Shown piece after piece: positions 1 through 5,790 of a stretch of 5,790 bases of DNA (positions are counted from its first letter, which is position 1; every line of letters begins with the position of its first letter). Source of the DNA: an uncultured Bacteroidales bacterium (GTDB lineage Bacteria; Bacteroidota; Bacteroidia; Bacteroidales; Lentimicrobiaceae); contig CALMDN010000220.1 of the NCBI GenBank assembly GCA_937864935.1, forward strand, positions 1-5,790. Direction: 5' to 3'. The notes below the pieces were generated by a model. It saw nothing but the letters and a program-made list of their open reading frames with translations. It ran no database searches and was not told the origin of the DNA. Both the position numbers and the translations under genes were made by a program.

Positions 1-61
1 AAGCTTGTAGAAAGCGCTATTGCTGCTTGTTTGGACGCGGGTTCGACTCCCGCCAGCTCCA
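1..61 (+). ncRNA. ssrA: tmRNA (transfer-messenger RNA), 3' end only
   Basis: This is the 3' end of tmRNA, which rescues ribosomes stalled on mRNAs lacking stop codons by acting as alanyl-tRNA and then as mRNA for a degradation tag. Visible parts are a T-arm with stem GCGGG (37-41), loop TTCGACT (42-48) and stem CCCGC (49-53), followed by the acceptor strand AGCTCC (55-60) and discriminator A61. The segment GGACGCGGGTTCGACTCCCG and the upstream GCTTGTAG resemble the conserved tmRNA 3' region. A plain tRNA is unlikely because no anticodon arm precedes the T-arm at the right distance. The sequence after A61 is CGA, so the CCA end is not encoded and must be added by tRNA nucleotidyltransferase. 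The tag reading frame, pseudoknots and 5' half lie outside the window. Confidence 0.9.
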
Positions 62-63
62 CG

Positions 64-97
64 AAAGCCTGTAAAAACTTCACTTACAGGCTTTTTT
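64..97 (+). terminator. Intrinsic terminator of ssrA
   Basis: A perfect 11-bp stem pairs AAAGCCTGTAA (64-74) with TTACAGGCTTT (84-94) around a 9-nt loop, and the T-run continues to 97. It starts three bases after the tmRNA discriminator base, so it is well placed to end the ssrA transcript. Confidence 0.92.
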
Positions 98-398
98 GTT
101 TGGTATCTTGATTATCTTCTTTCCATTATTTCAGAAGTTAAACTCAATGCTGACACAGATAAAAAAACATTGCTGTATGAAAAAAACAAACTTAAATCCT
201 GTTAGCTGATGCATCATTTAGTACTGTTGCTTCACAAAAAGGGGGGGGTGAAATTCTACCGGTATTTTTTTCCGCGACTGCCCCACCAGGGATACAGCCA
301 TCGAGGGGGGCAGATAAAGTGATAAGAAGCACTGAAAGTACTGCCAGGGATAAAATTCATTTTTTAGCTGAATTTGTGACTGAAAATATAGGACAATA

Positions 399-530
399 AA
401 CTATTTCAGCATAACCTGCTTTCAATTTACATGACCTTAACTTTGAATTATCACGCCTTCAACTTTGAATTTACAGGCTTCTGATTTTGAATTTGCATAA
501 ATCCTGCGTTCAATTTTCAGGCTCAGGATC
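399..530. repeat. Degenerate tandem repeat with exact 22-bp period
   Basis: The core TTSAATTW recurs at 421, 443, 465, 487 and 509, exactly 22 bp apart each time: TTCAATTT, TTGAATTA, TTGAATTT, TTGAATTT and TTCAATTT. The second half of each unit is looser but shares a CA-G/C-rich stretch (ACATGACC, TCACGCC, ACAGGC, GCATAA, TCAGGC). A weaker sixth unit in the same phase starts at 399, with ATTTCAG at 403-409. Because 22 is not a multiple of three and the region has no reading frame, this is not a protein repeat. Two helical turns is about 21 bp, so each core would face nearly the same side of the helix. The function is unknown. Confidence 0.7.
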
Positions 531-711
531 AGGCTTCAGGTCAATCGCATATCAACCAATGACGTCCCCTATCTGTGCTGTTTTCTGCCCGAATGAGAAC
601 CCTGAGACTGATTCCATCCGGACAGCATGTTACAAAAAAGAAAAAACCTACAGACCGCAATAAATACATCTGTATCGCAAAATCAGGAATGGCCATTTCT
701 GCAGGAGAGTG

Positions 712-743
712 TTAGCACGCATACAAAGGCTTTGTTATTTTTC
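712..743 (+). promoter_or_regulatory. Possible Bacteroidota-type promoter for kynA
   Basis: TATTTTTC (736-743) differs from the Bacteroidota -7 consensus TAnnTTTG only in the last base. TTAG (712-715) differs from the -33 consensus TTTG by one base, and the spacer is 20 nt. Transcription would begin near 750, leaving a leader of about 50 nt before kynA. Both boxes are imperfect, so this is only a candidate. Confidence 0.27.
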
Positions 744-803
744 GCCGCAGAAGTAAGCCGATAATTACTATTTTCACAGCCGAATCCTGAAAATCCGGTT
801 AAT

Positions 804-1592
804 ATGCAACTTACCTACCATTCCTATCTCAAAATTGAAGATTTACTGAATCTGCAGGAGTTTCGCTCACCGGGCGAACACGATGAAATGCTGTTCATCA
901 TCATTCATCAGGCTTACGAACTGTGGTTCAAGCAGATACTGCATGAACTCGATTATATTTCCAGTGTACTGAGAGAGAATGCCTCCATCGAAACAGCTTT
1001 TCACGGAATGAAAAGAACCCTGACCATCCTGAAAGTTCTGGTACATCAGGTGGATATCCTGGAAACAATGACACCCCTGGAGTTTTTATCGTTCAGGGAT
1101 TACCTTGAAACCGCGAGCGGATTTCAGTCGTACCAGTGGCGGGAACTCGAATTCAGGCTGGGACAGAAATCGCCTGTTCACCTGGAACGCTTTGCCAATG
1201 AACCTCAGATACTCAGCAAACTGGAACACCGGTATCATGAGCCTTCGGTCTGGCAGGACTTTCTCACCTACCTGCACCACAATGGCTATCCAATGCCTGA
1301 GGAAACCCTCTCAGTAGATAAAACAGAACCGACCTCCGCTTCGGCGGAAGTGCAGCAGATACTGCTCGGTATTTACCACGATAACCCGAAACTGGCCCAG
1401 TTCTGCGAGCTGTTGGTTGACCTCGACGAAGGGATTCAGGAATGGCGTTACCGTCATGTGAAGATGGTGGAACGCACCATCGGTTTCAAGCCTGGTACCG
1501 GAGGATCCGCCGGAGTGGAATACCTGAAAAAATCCCTCTTTAACCCACTTTTCCCGGACCTTTGGGCAATCAGGTCATCGTTTTCGAAATGA
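804..1592 (+). CDS. kynA: Tryptophan 2,3-dioxygenase
   Basis: This cytoplasmic haem enzyme inserts O2 into the indole ring of L-tryptophan to give N-formylkynurenine, the first step of the kynurenine pathway. The 262-aa product carries the family landmarks in order. FIIIHQAYELWFKQ (31-44) has His35 at the position of the active-site histidine that contacts the indole nitrogen, with Phe31 four residues before it. FRDYLETASGFQSYQWR (97-113) has Arg98, which fits the substrate-carboxylate arginine. WRYRHVKMVERTIG (214-227) has His218, the expected proximal haem ligand. KPGTGGSAG (229-237) has Thr232, at the spacing of the substrate-binding threonine. Length is slightly short for bacterial members, but no core motif is missing. 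The ATG at 804 is the only ATG between the upstream in-frame stop (762-764) and the conserved region; no Shine-Dalgarno sequence is seen. Its TGA overlaps the ATG of kynU, so the two are probably translationally coupled. Confidence 0.96.
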   Translation: MQLTYHSYLKIEDLLNLQEFRSPGEHDEMLFIIIHQAYELWFKQILHELDYISSVLRENASIETAFHGMKRTLTILKVLVHQVDILETMTPLEFLSFRDYLETASGFQSYQWRELEFRLGQKSPVHLERFANEPQILSKLEHRYHEPSVWQDFLTYLHHNGYPMPEETLSVDKTEPTSASAEVQQILLGIYHDNPKLAQFCELLVDLDEGIQEWRYRHVKMVERTIGFKPGTGGSAGVEYLKKSLFNPLFPDLWAIRSSFSK

Positions 1593-2788
1593 GGTATAAT
1601 CTGCCTGATATCCGCAATCACCCAAACAGACTGGCGGGATTTTACCGTCAGTTCGATGTTGAAAACCGCCTGCTGTTCACCGGACATTCACACCAGGCCT
1701 GGCCCGATGTTGCTTACGAAGGAGTGAAGAAGTCCTGGGAAGATGCCAGCCTGTATGCCGATGAAAAATGGGAAAAAGCTCTGGAAAAAGCTGCGATGGT
1801 CCGGCAGGGCTTTGCGAACCTGCTCGACGATGAGCAGGGTTATATTGCCCTGGGATCCAATACCCACGAGCTGGTGGTCAGGTTTCTTTGGTCCCTTGAC
1901 CTGAAAAAGAGACCGAAGATCATAACCACAAGCGGTGAGTTTCACAGCATCCGCCGACAGGTGGCCCGGTTGTCGGAAGAGGGAATTGAAGTTGTCAGGG
2001 CTGATTCATATCCGGTTGAAGATGTTGCAGAAAAGATCATCGCACAGATCGACAGCAGAACGGCTGCTGTGCTGGTTTCCTCTGTGTTTTTCGAAACCGG
2101 GCTCATCAATCCCGGCATCCGGGCGATTGCCTCTGCTTGTGCTGATTCGGGGGTTGAGCTGCTGGTTGATGCCTACCATTCGCTGAATGTTGCTCCTTTT
2201 TCGGTAAAGGAACTCGGATTGCAGCGGGCGTTTGTTACAGGAGGCGGATACAAGTACTGTCAGCTCGGCGAGGGCAACTGCTTTCTGCGGTTTCCTGCCG
2301 CTTATCAGGGCCGGCCGTTGATTACCGGATGGTTCAGCGAATTCAGCCTGCTGTCGCAAAAAGAGAACGGAAGAGTTCAGTATGGAGAAAAAGACGGACT
2401 GTTTGCCGGTTCAACCTACGATCCGGTGAGCCATTACAGGGCAGCGGAAGTCTTCCGTTTCTTTGAAGAACAGGAGCTTCATCCTGCCTTTCTCAGGGAA
2501 ATCAGCCAGCACCAGACAGCACTGATGGTCAGCAATTTTCTTGATCTCGACCTTCCCCCTCAGATCATCAAACTTGATCCTGCTATAAAAAACACACAAC
2601 GGGCTGGCTTTGTCGCCCTGAATACAAAGATGGCCCGGCAGATCAACGAACAGCTCATGGCTCATGGTGTGCTAACCGATTTCAGAGGCCAATCACTCCG
2701 TTTCGGTCCGGCCCCTTATCATTCCGACAAGCAGGTCACAGAAGCCATTCAGATTCTGGGACAGGTGATCAGGAAAGAATTACTTTAA
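1589..2788 (+). CDS. kynU: Kynureninase-type PLP-dependent hydrolase
   Basis: This predicted 399-aa fold-type I (aminotransferase class V superfamily) enzyme probably cleaves kynurenine or 3-hydroxykynurenine to alanine plus anthranilate or 3-hydroxyanthranilate. Visible motifs are GSNTHELVVRF (89-99), a likely cofactor-phosphate region; SGEFHSIRRQ (115-124); VDAYHS (193-198) with Asp194, expected to contact the PLP pyridine nitrogen, and His197; GGGYKYCQLGEGN (218-230) with Lys222 as the probable Schiff-base lysine; and a C-terminal RFGPAPYHS (371-379) like the Arg-x-x-Pro-x-Pro-x-Tyr end of kynureninases. I chose the ATG at 1589, which makes a 4-bp ATGA overlap with the kynA stop; a TTG at 1562 would start inside kynA and is less likely. 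The pairing with kynA is the main support for the substrate. The protein is divergent from the human enzyme, so a related class V activity is possible. Confidence 0.82.
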   Translation: MRYNLPDIRNHPNRLAGFYRQFDVENRLLFTGHSHQAWPDVAYEGVKKSWEDASLYADEKWEKALEKAAMVRQGFANLLDDEQGYIALGSNTHELVVRFLWSLDLKKRPKIITTSGEFHSIRRQVARLSEEGIEVVRADSYPVEDVAEKIIAQIDSRTAAVLVSSVFFETGLINPGIRAIASACADSGVELLVDAYHSLNVAPFSVKELGLQRAFVTGGGYKYCQLGEGNCFLRFPAAYQGRPLITGWFSEFSLLSQKENGRVQYGEKDGLFAGSTYDPVSHYRAAEVFRFFEEQELHPAFLREISQHQTALMVSNFLDLDLPPQIIKLDPAIKNTQRAGFVALNTKMARQINEQLMAHGVLTDFRGQSLRFGPAPYHSDKQVTEAIQILGQVIRKELL

Positions 2789-2811
2789 GTTAGTTTTGCT
2801 CTGCCTGCTGA

Positions 2812-2866
2812 CTCCGTGAAATTTACCGGAGCCCCATTCTATTCGTGGATAAATAGCTGGGAATGG
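2812..2866 (+). terminator. Possible transcription end of the kyn operon: two hairpins
   Basis: Two hairpins sit 24 and 46 bp after the kynU stop. The first pairs CTCCG (2812-2816) with CGGAG (2827-2831). The second pairs CCATT (2834-2838) with AATGG (2862-2866) and, inside it, CTATT (2839-2843) with AATAG (2852-2856), with a 5-nt bulge on the 3' side. Neither is followed by a T-run, so they are not classical intrinsic terminators. Placement between two operons is the main reason for the call. Confidence 0.27.
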
Positions 2867-2899
2867 TCGGGACGTTTGCTATTTCTGTCGATTTAGCAA

Positions 2900-2928
2900 T
2901 TTTTTAACCCTGGCTTAATCTACTTTTG
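2900..2928 (+). promoter_or_regulatory. Bacteroidota-type promoter for the T9SS / beta-helix operon
   Basis: TACTTTTG (2921-2928) is an exact match to the Bacteroidota -7 element TAnnTTTG. A T-run (2900-2905) lies roughly where the -33 TTTG box is expected, although the G is missing and the spacer comes out a little short at about 17 nt. The flanks are A/T rich. Transcription would start near 2933-2936, giving a leader of about 180 nt. Confidence 0.62.
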
Positions 2929-2948
2929 TAAAATAATTAAAATCAACC

Positions 2949-2980
2949 CAACCATTTCACGCATTTGTTCGTAATGGTTG
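2949..2980 (+). promoter_or_regulatory. Stem-loop at the start of the leader transcript
   Basis: A perfect 8-bp inverted repeat, CAACCATT (2949-2956) with AATGGTTG (2973-2980), is extended inside by ACG (2959-2961) pairing with CGT (2970-2972) after a 2-nt bulge, closing an 8-nt loop. It begins about 15 nt after the predicted transcription start. It may stabilise the mRNA 5' end or act as a regulatory structure. On DNA the same dyad could be an operator. I did not recognise a riboswitch class in the leader. Confidence 0.4.
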
Positions 2981-3116
2981 TCTGAAACCTTATCTGTAAC
3001 AGTCTGGATAACGGGAAAACAACATCAGGAACCAACGGGTGGGGGAAGAATGCAGGATGAAACCCGACAGGAAAATTTGATCAGAAGAATTTCAGTCTCT
3101 TATAAAACCTTTGAAC

Positions 3117-3596
3117 ATGAACAGAAAAAAGTTGCTATTGCCAATTATCCTTATCTGTATCGGATTTCCGGATGCCTGGTCGCAAAATCTGGTAATCAGG
3201 CAGAACAATGGAACCGAAATCACCGAGTTGCTGGGTTCTATCCGGAACTTAACCTTTGAAGACGGGAACCTGCTGGTGAACTTCAGCACCGGGAATACCG
3301 ATGCATACAACCTGGGGGATGTCAGCAAACTTTATTTCAATACGGTTACTGCCATTGAGCAGCACGAAATTGCGGCGAACAGGGTGATCCTGTATCCAAA
3401 TCCCGCAACCAACCGGCTCACCATTTCAAACATTCCATCGGGTAGTCAGCTGATACAGGTTTTCAGCACAGACGGCCGGATGGTTCAGGAGCTTGCGGTT
3501 TCAGCCACATCAGAAACCATTGACATCAGTGGTCTGAGGCCAGGCCTATACCTGGTGAAAAGCGAATCATGGACTTCCAAATTTATCAGACAATGA
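3117..3596 (+). CDS. Small exported protein with a T9SS type A sorting domain
   Basis: The 159-aa product has a signal peptide: MNRKK, a hydrophobic core (6-17), and a likely cut after AWS (20-22), before Gln23. Residues 24-75 form a short module with two copies of an I/V-x-x-L-x-F pattern (IRNLTF 42-47, VSKLYF 69-74). Residues from about 90 to the end are a type A T9SS sorting domain: YPNPATNRLTI (93-103), a VFSTDGRMV strand pair (115-123), ISGLRPGLYLV (137-147) and the closing KFIRQ. The protein should cross the inner membrane by Sec and the outer membrane by T9SS, then be anchored or released at the surface. No catalytic domain is present. The ATG at 3117 is preferred over a TTG two codons upstream. 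The leader before it (TATAAAACCTTTGAAC) is A/T rich without a Shine-Dalgarno sequence. Its stop overlaps the next start by 4 bp (ATGA). The binding partner is unknown. Confidence 0.85.
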   Translation: MNRKKLLLPIILICIGFPDAWSQNLVIRQNNGTEITELLGSIRNLTFEDGNLLVNFSTGNTDAYNLGDVSKLYFNTVTAIEQHEIAANRVILYPNPATNRLTISNIPSGSQLIQVFSTDGRMVQELAVSATSETIDISGLRPGLYLVKSESWTSKFIRQ

Positions 3597-5790
3597 AATA
3601 TACCCTCAGCATCCTTTTGCTGCTTTTCAGCGGCCTGACACTTTCTGCCCAGGAGAAAATGTACATCCACCAGTCTGACCACATCACCAATGGTGCACTG
3701 ATTGCTTCCACCGACAGCATCTACTTCAGCAACGATGGCAGCCTCACATTTTTCAGCATAGATGGTACTGATTACCAGCAGAATACCGACGAGATCGACA
3801 GTCTGACCTTCGGGGATAACTCAAACACCATCCGCATTCACTTTTCCGGCAACGATGCCGAAATCATCAACCCACTTGCTTTTGAAGGTGTTACCGTGGT
3901 TAAAACCGGAGCCTATGTAACCGTAACTTCCACCACATCGGTTCAGGACATCAATTATGCGCTTTCGGGCACCACAGCGAACGGCAATTTCAAAATTTAC
4001 AGTGAAAAGAGGTTTAATCTTTACCTGAACGGGGTGAACATCACCAATCCTGTCGGTCCGGCCATCAATGTGCAGTCGGAAAAGAAAACCACTGTCATTG
4101 TCTCCGAAGGCACAATCAATACCATCGCCGATGGCGAGATTTATGATCCTGCACCGGTGGGACCTTCCGGAGAAACCGAGGACCAGGATGCGGCCTTCTT
4201 CAGTGAAGCACATCTTGTTTTCACCGGTAGCGGAGAGCTCACCATCCATGGCTATGGTGAGGATCAGCATGGGTTGAATTCAGACGATGAAATTGAGTTC
4301 AACGGAGGAAATCTGGTGATTGCCAGCGCGGTGAAGGATGGCATCCATGCCAATGACGGATTTTTCGTTACGGCTGGAACCATCGATGTAACTTCCACCG
4401 GTGATGGCATTGATGGTGATGAGGCGAACATCCTGATTTCGGGCGGTATCATTGCGGTTAACAGCACCACCGATGATGTAAAGGCGATAGCCTGCGACAG
4501 TACCCTCGTGGTTACCGGAGGCAACATCAGCCTGACCGTGAGCGGCGACCAGTCGAAAGGCATGAAATCGGACCAGGATATCACGCTGAGCGGCGGAACC
4601 ATCAGCATTAACACCTCAGGTGGTGTTGTGCTGGAGGCATCCGGATCGGGTTTCGACCCTTCGTATTGTACAGCCATTAAAAGTGAAAGTGATGTTTACC
4701 TGTCGGGGGCTGAGATCACCATCACCACCACCGGAATCGCCGGCAAAGCGATCTCTGCAGACAGCGATGTATTTATGACGGCCGGGAGTGTGAGCATTAC
4801 CAGTTCAGGAAACGGGGCCCGGTACACCAATTCAACCGGGACATATGACGCCTATGTATCGACCTGCTTTTCGACCGATGGAAATCTCAGCATCACAGGT
4901 GGTACGGTTACCGCTTCCAATTCAGGTTCTGGAGGAAAAGCCCTGTCAACAGACGGATCACTGACCATAGGAAGCGCTGACAGCTCACCGGTAATCCAGC
5001 TTACTACCACAGGTACCAAAATCCTGATTTCGGGTTCAGGAAGCAATGCCGAATATGCTGAATCAAAGACCGTTAAGAGCGACGGCGACATTGTTGTCAA
5101 CAACGGAACCCTCAATATAGCATCGGCCGATGATGGCCTGAAATCAGAAACAGCCATTGTCTTTAACGGCGGGGTTACCGACATCACCAATTCAATTGAA
5201 GGCATTGAAGCACCTGCAATCACCATCAACAGCGGCAGTGTGAAAGTGAAGTCTTCGGATGACTGCATCAATGCTACCTACGGCAATGGCGGAGAGCAGA
5301 ACGATGGCAGTCTGCTGACCATCGCCGGCGGGCAGCTGGTCTGCAACACCACCGGAGGCGATGGGCTCGACAGCAACGGCAACATTCTGATTACCGGAGG
5401 AACCACCATTGTGCATGGCCCGCCATCAAATCCTGAGGTAGGTATGGATTATAACGGAAGCTGTAATGTAAACGGAGGGTTTCTGGTGATATCGGGAACC
5501 AACTCCAACATGACACAGGCTCCGAGCAATACCTCTACCCAGAACAGCATCAAAGCCATGTCGAACACCAGTCTTTCATCCAGCACCCTTTTCCACATAC
5601 AGGATGCTTCCGGCAACAACATTCTGACCTTCCAGCCGGTCAGAAATTACTACTCTGTTGTTTTCTCCTCCAACGAATTGCTGACAGGCAGTTCCTATTC
5701 AATATACACCGGAGGGTCCTATTCCGGTGGAAGAAGCAACAATGGCCTGTACTCCGGCGGCACCTACAGCGGTGGCACCTTCAAAAAGAC
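3593..5790 (+). CDS. Exported beta-helix carbohydrate-binding protein (Cthe_2159-like), C-terminus outside window
   Basis: The frame is open without a stop from the ATG at 3593 to the window edge (732 codons). A signal peptide (1-20, cut near LSAQ) precedes a short module (23-75; SIYF 42-45, IDSLTF 68-73) that matches the start of the preceding gene. From about 78 the sequence follows the Cthe_2159-type carbohydrate-binding family (Pfam family named from memory), whose founding member is a right-handed parallel beta-helix reported to bind cellulose and polygalacturonate. About 15 rungs of roughly 20-35 residues can be seen between 220 and 630, each with a turn such as DGIDGD (271-276), DDGLKS (513-518), GDGLDS (589-594) and a strand such as ILISGG (280-285) or NILITGG (597-603). 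The abundance of Asp at turns suggests calcium binding. The tail (702-730) is a Tyr-Ser-Gly-Gly-rich repeat near the usual end of the family. Binding is inferred; lyase activity cannot be excluded. Whether a T9SS domain follows is unknown. Confidence 0.88.
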   Translation, partial: MKYTLSILLLLFSGLTLSAQEKMYIHQSDHITNGALIASTDSIYFSNDGSLTFFSIDGTDYQQNTDEIDSLTFGDNSNTIRIHFSGNDAEIINPLAFEGVTVVKTGAYVTVTSTTSVQDINYALSGTTANGNFKIYSEKRFNLYLNGVNITNPVGPAINVQSEKKTTVIVSEGTINTIADGEIYDPAPVGPSGETEDQDAAFFSEAHLVFTGSGELTIHGYGEDQHGLNSDDEIEFNGGNLVIASAVKDGIHANDGFFVTAGTIDVTSTGDGIDGDEANILISGGIIAVNSTTDDVKAIACDSTLVVTGGNISLTVSGDQSKGMKSDQDITLSGGTISINTSGGVVLEASGSGFDPSYCTAIKSESDVYLSGAEITITTTGIAGKAISADSDVFMTAGSVSITSSGNGARYTNSTGTYDAYVSTCFSTDGNLSITGGTVTASNSGSGGKALSTDGSLTIGSADSSPVIQLTTTGTKILISGSGSNAEYAESKTVKSDGDIVVNNGTLNIASADDGLKSETAIVFNGGVTDITNSIEGIEAPAITINSGSVKVKSSDDCINATYGNGGEQNDGSLLTIAGGQLVCNTTGGDGLDSNGNILITGGTTIVHGPPSNPEVGMDYNGSCNVNGGFLVISGTNSNMTQAPSNTSTQNSIKAMSNTSLSSSTLFHIQDASGNNILTFQPVRNYYSVVFSSNELLTGSSYSIYTGGSYSGGRSNNGLYSGGTYSGGTFKK

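Larger units (their letters stand above)
98..803. other. Intergenic region without a recognisable gene
   Basis: About 700 bp between the ssrA terminator and kynA with no convincing reading frame on either strand. It contains a G8 tract (241-248), a 7-bp inverted repeat CTGCCCC/GGGGCAG (278-284 and 307-313), the 22-bp phased repeat (about 399-530), a short CAGGNT tandem (518-535) and a weak promoter candidate near kynA. No tRNA or known riboswitch was recognised. A non-coding RNA cannot be excluded by eye. Confidence 0.6.

Noticed and set aside
1..61. The 5' end of the window as an ordinary tRNA
   Set aside because: The T-arm and acceptor strand are present but no anticodon arm precedes them; the upstream sequence fits the tmRNA 3' region instead.
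20..205. A 61-codon frame running from the tmRNA into the gap
   Set aside because: It begins inside the tmRNA 3' end, crosses the terminator, and has no protein-like pattern.
438..445. TAACTTTG as a promoter -7 box
   Set aside because: It matches TAnnTTTG exactly but has no -33 element at the right distance, lies about 360 bp from kynA, and is explained by the repeat core.
399..530. The 22-bp array as a CRISPR
   Set aside because: The repeated part is only about 8 bp of core plus a loose half, the period is too short, and there are no distinct spacers or cas genes.
1086..1945. Frames on both strands inside kynA and kynU
   Set aside because: They overlap well-supported enzymes with conserved catalytic motifs and have no protein features of their own.
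2978..3259. A 93-codon frame upstream of and overlapping the T9SS protein, with an internal ATG at 3050
   Set aside because: It overlaps the signal peptide and module of the real gene in another frame, starts at a TTG inside the leader hairpin, and shows no recognisable domain.
3821..5416. Several minus-strand frames of 74 to 149 codons opposite the beta-helix gene
   Set aside because: They are shadows of a repetitive, codon-biased gene. The plus strand gives a signal peptide and continuous beta-helix repeats through the same stretch.

Overview
The window looks like chromosomal DNA from a member of the Bacteroidota. The main signs are a protein with a C-terminal type IX secretion (T9SS) sorting domain, a TAnnTTTG-type promoter element, and starts without Shine-Dalgarno sequences, one of them preceded by an A/T-rich leader. 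The genus cannot be read from the sequence.

Layout. Positions 1-61 are the 3' end of a tmRNA (ssrA) gene, followed at once by a strong intrinsic terminator (64-97). Positions 98-803 are a gene-poor gap of about 700 bp. It holds a G8 tract, a G-rich inverted repeat, a degenerate repeat with an exact 22-bp period (about 399-530) and a weak promoter candidate for the next gene. Positions 804-2788 are a two-gene operon: tryptophan 2,3-dioxygenase (kynA), overlapped by 4 bp (ATGA) by a kynureninase-type PLP enzyme (kynU). Between 2789 and 3116 lie two possible terminator hairpins, a good promoter (TACTTTTG at 2921-2928) and a leader with a well-formed stem-loop. Positions 3117-5790 hold a second operon, again joined by an ATGA overlap. 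It comprises a 159-aa exported protein with a T9SS sorting domain, then a long exported right-handed beta-helix protein of the Cthe_2159-type carbohydrate-binding family. The second gene is open from 3593 to the edge of the window (732 codons seen, stop codon outside).

How the genes work together. KynA opens the indole ring of tryptophan to N-formylkynurenine, and KynU would cleave kynurenine or 3-hydroxykynurenine after deformylation. No formamidase or kynurenine 3-monooxygenase is visible, so the pathway must be completed elsewhere. The second operon probably makes two envelope or extracellular proteins. They start with the same short module, which suggests related function or a shared origin, and the larger one probably binds (acidic) polysaccharide.

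Nothing here amounts to a clearly new biological system. The points most worth a second look are the paired cell-surface genes with a shared N-terminal module, the 22-bp phased repeat, and the leader hairpin behind the second promoter.
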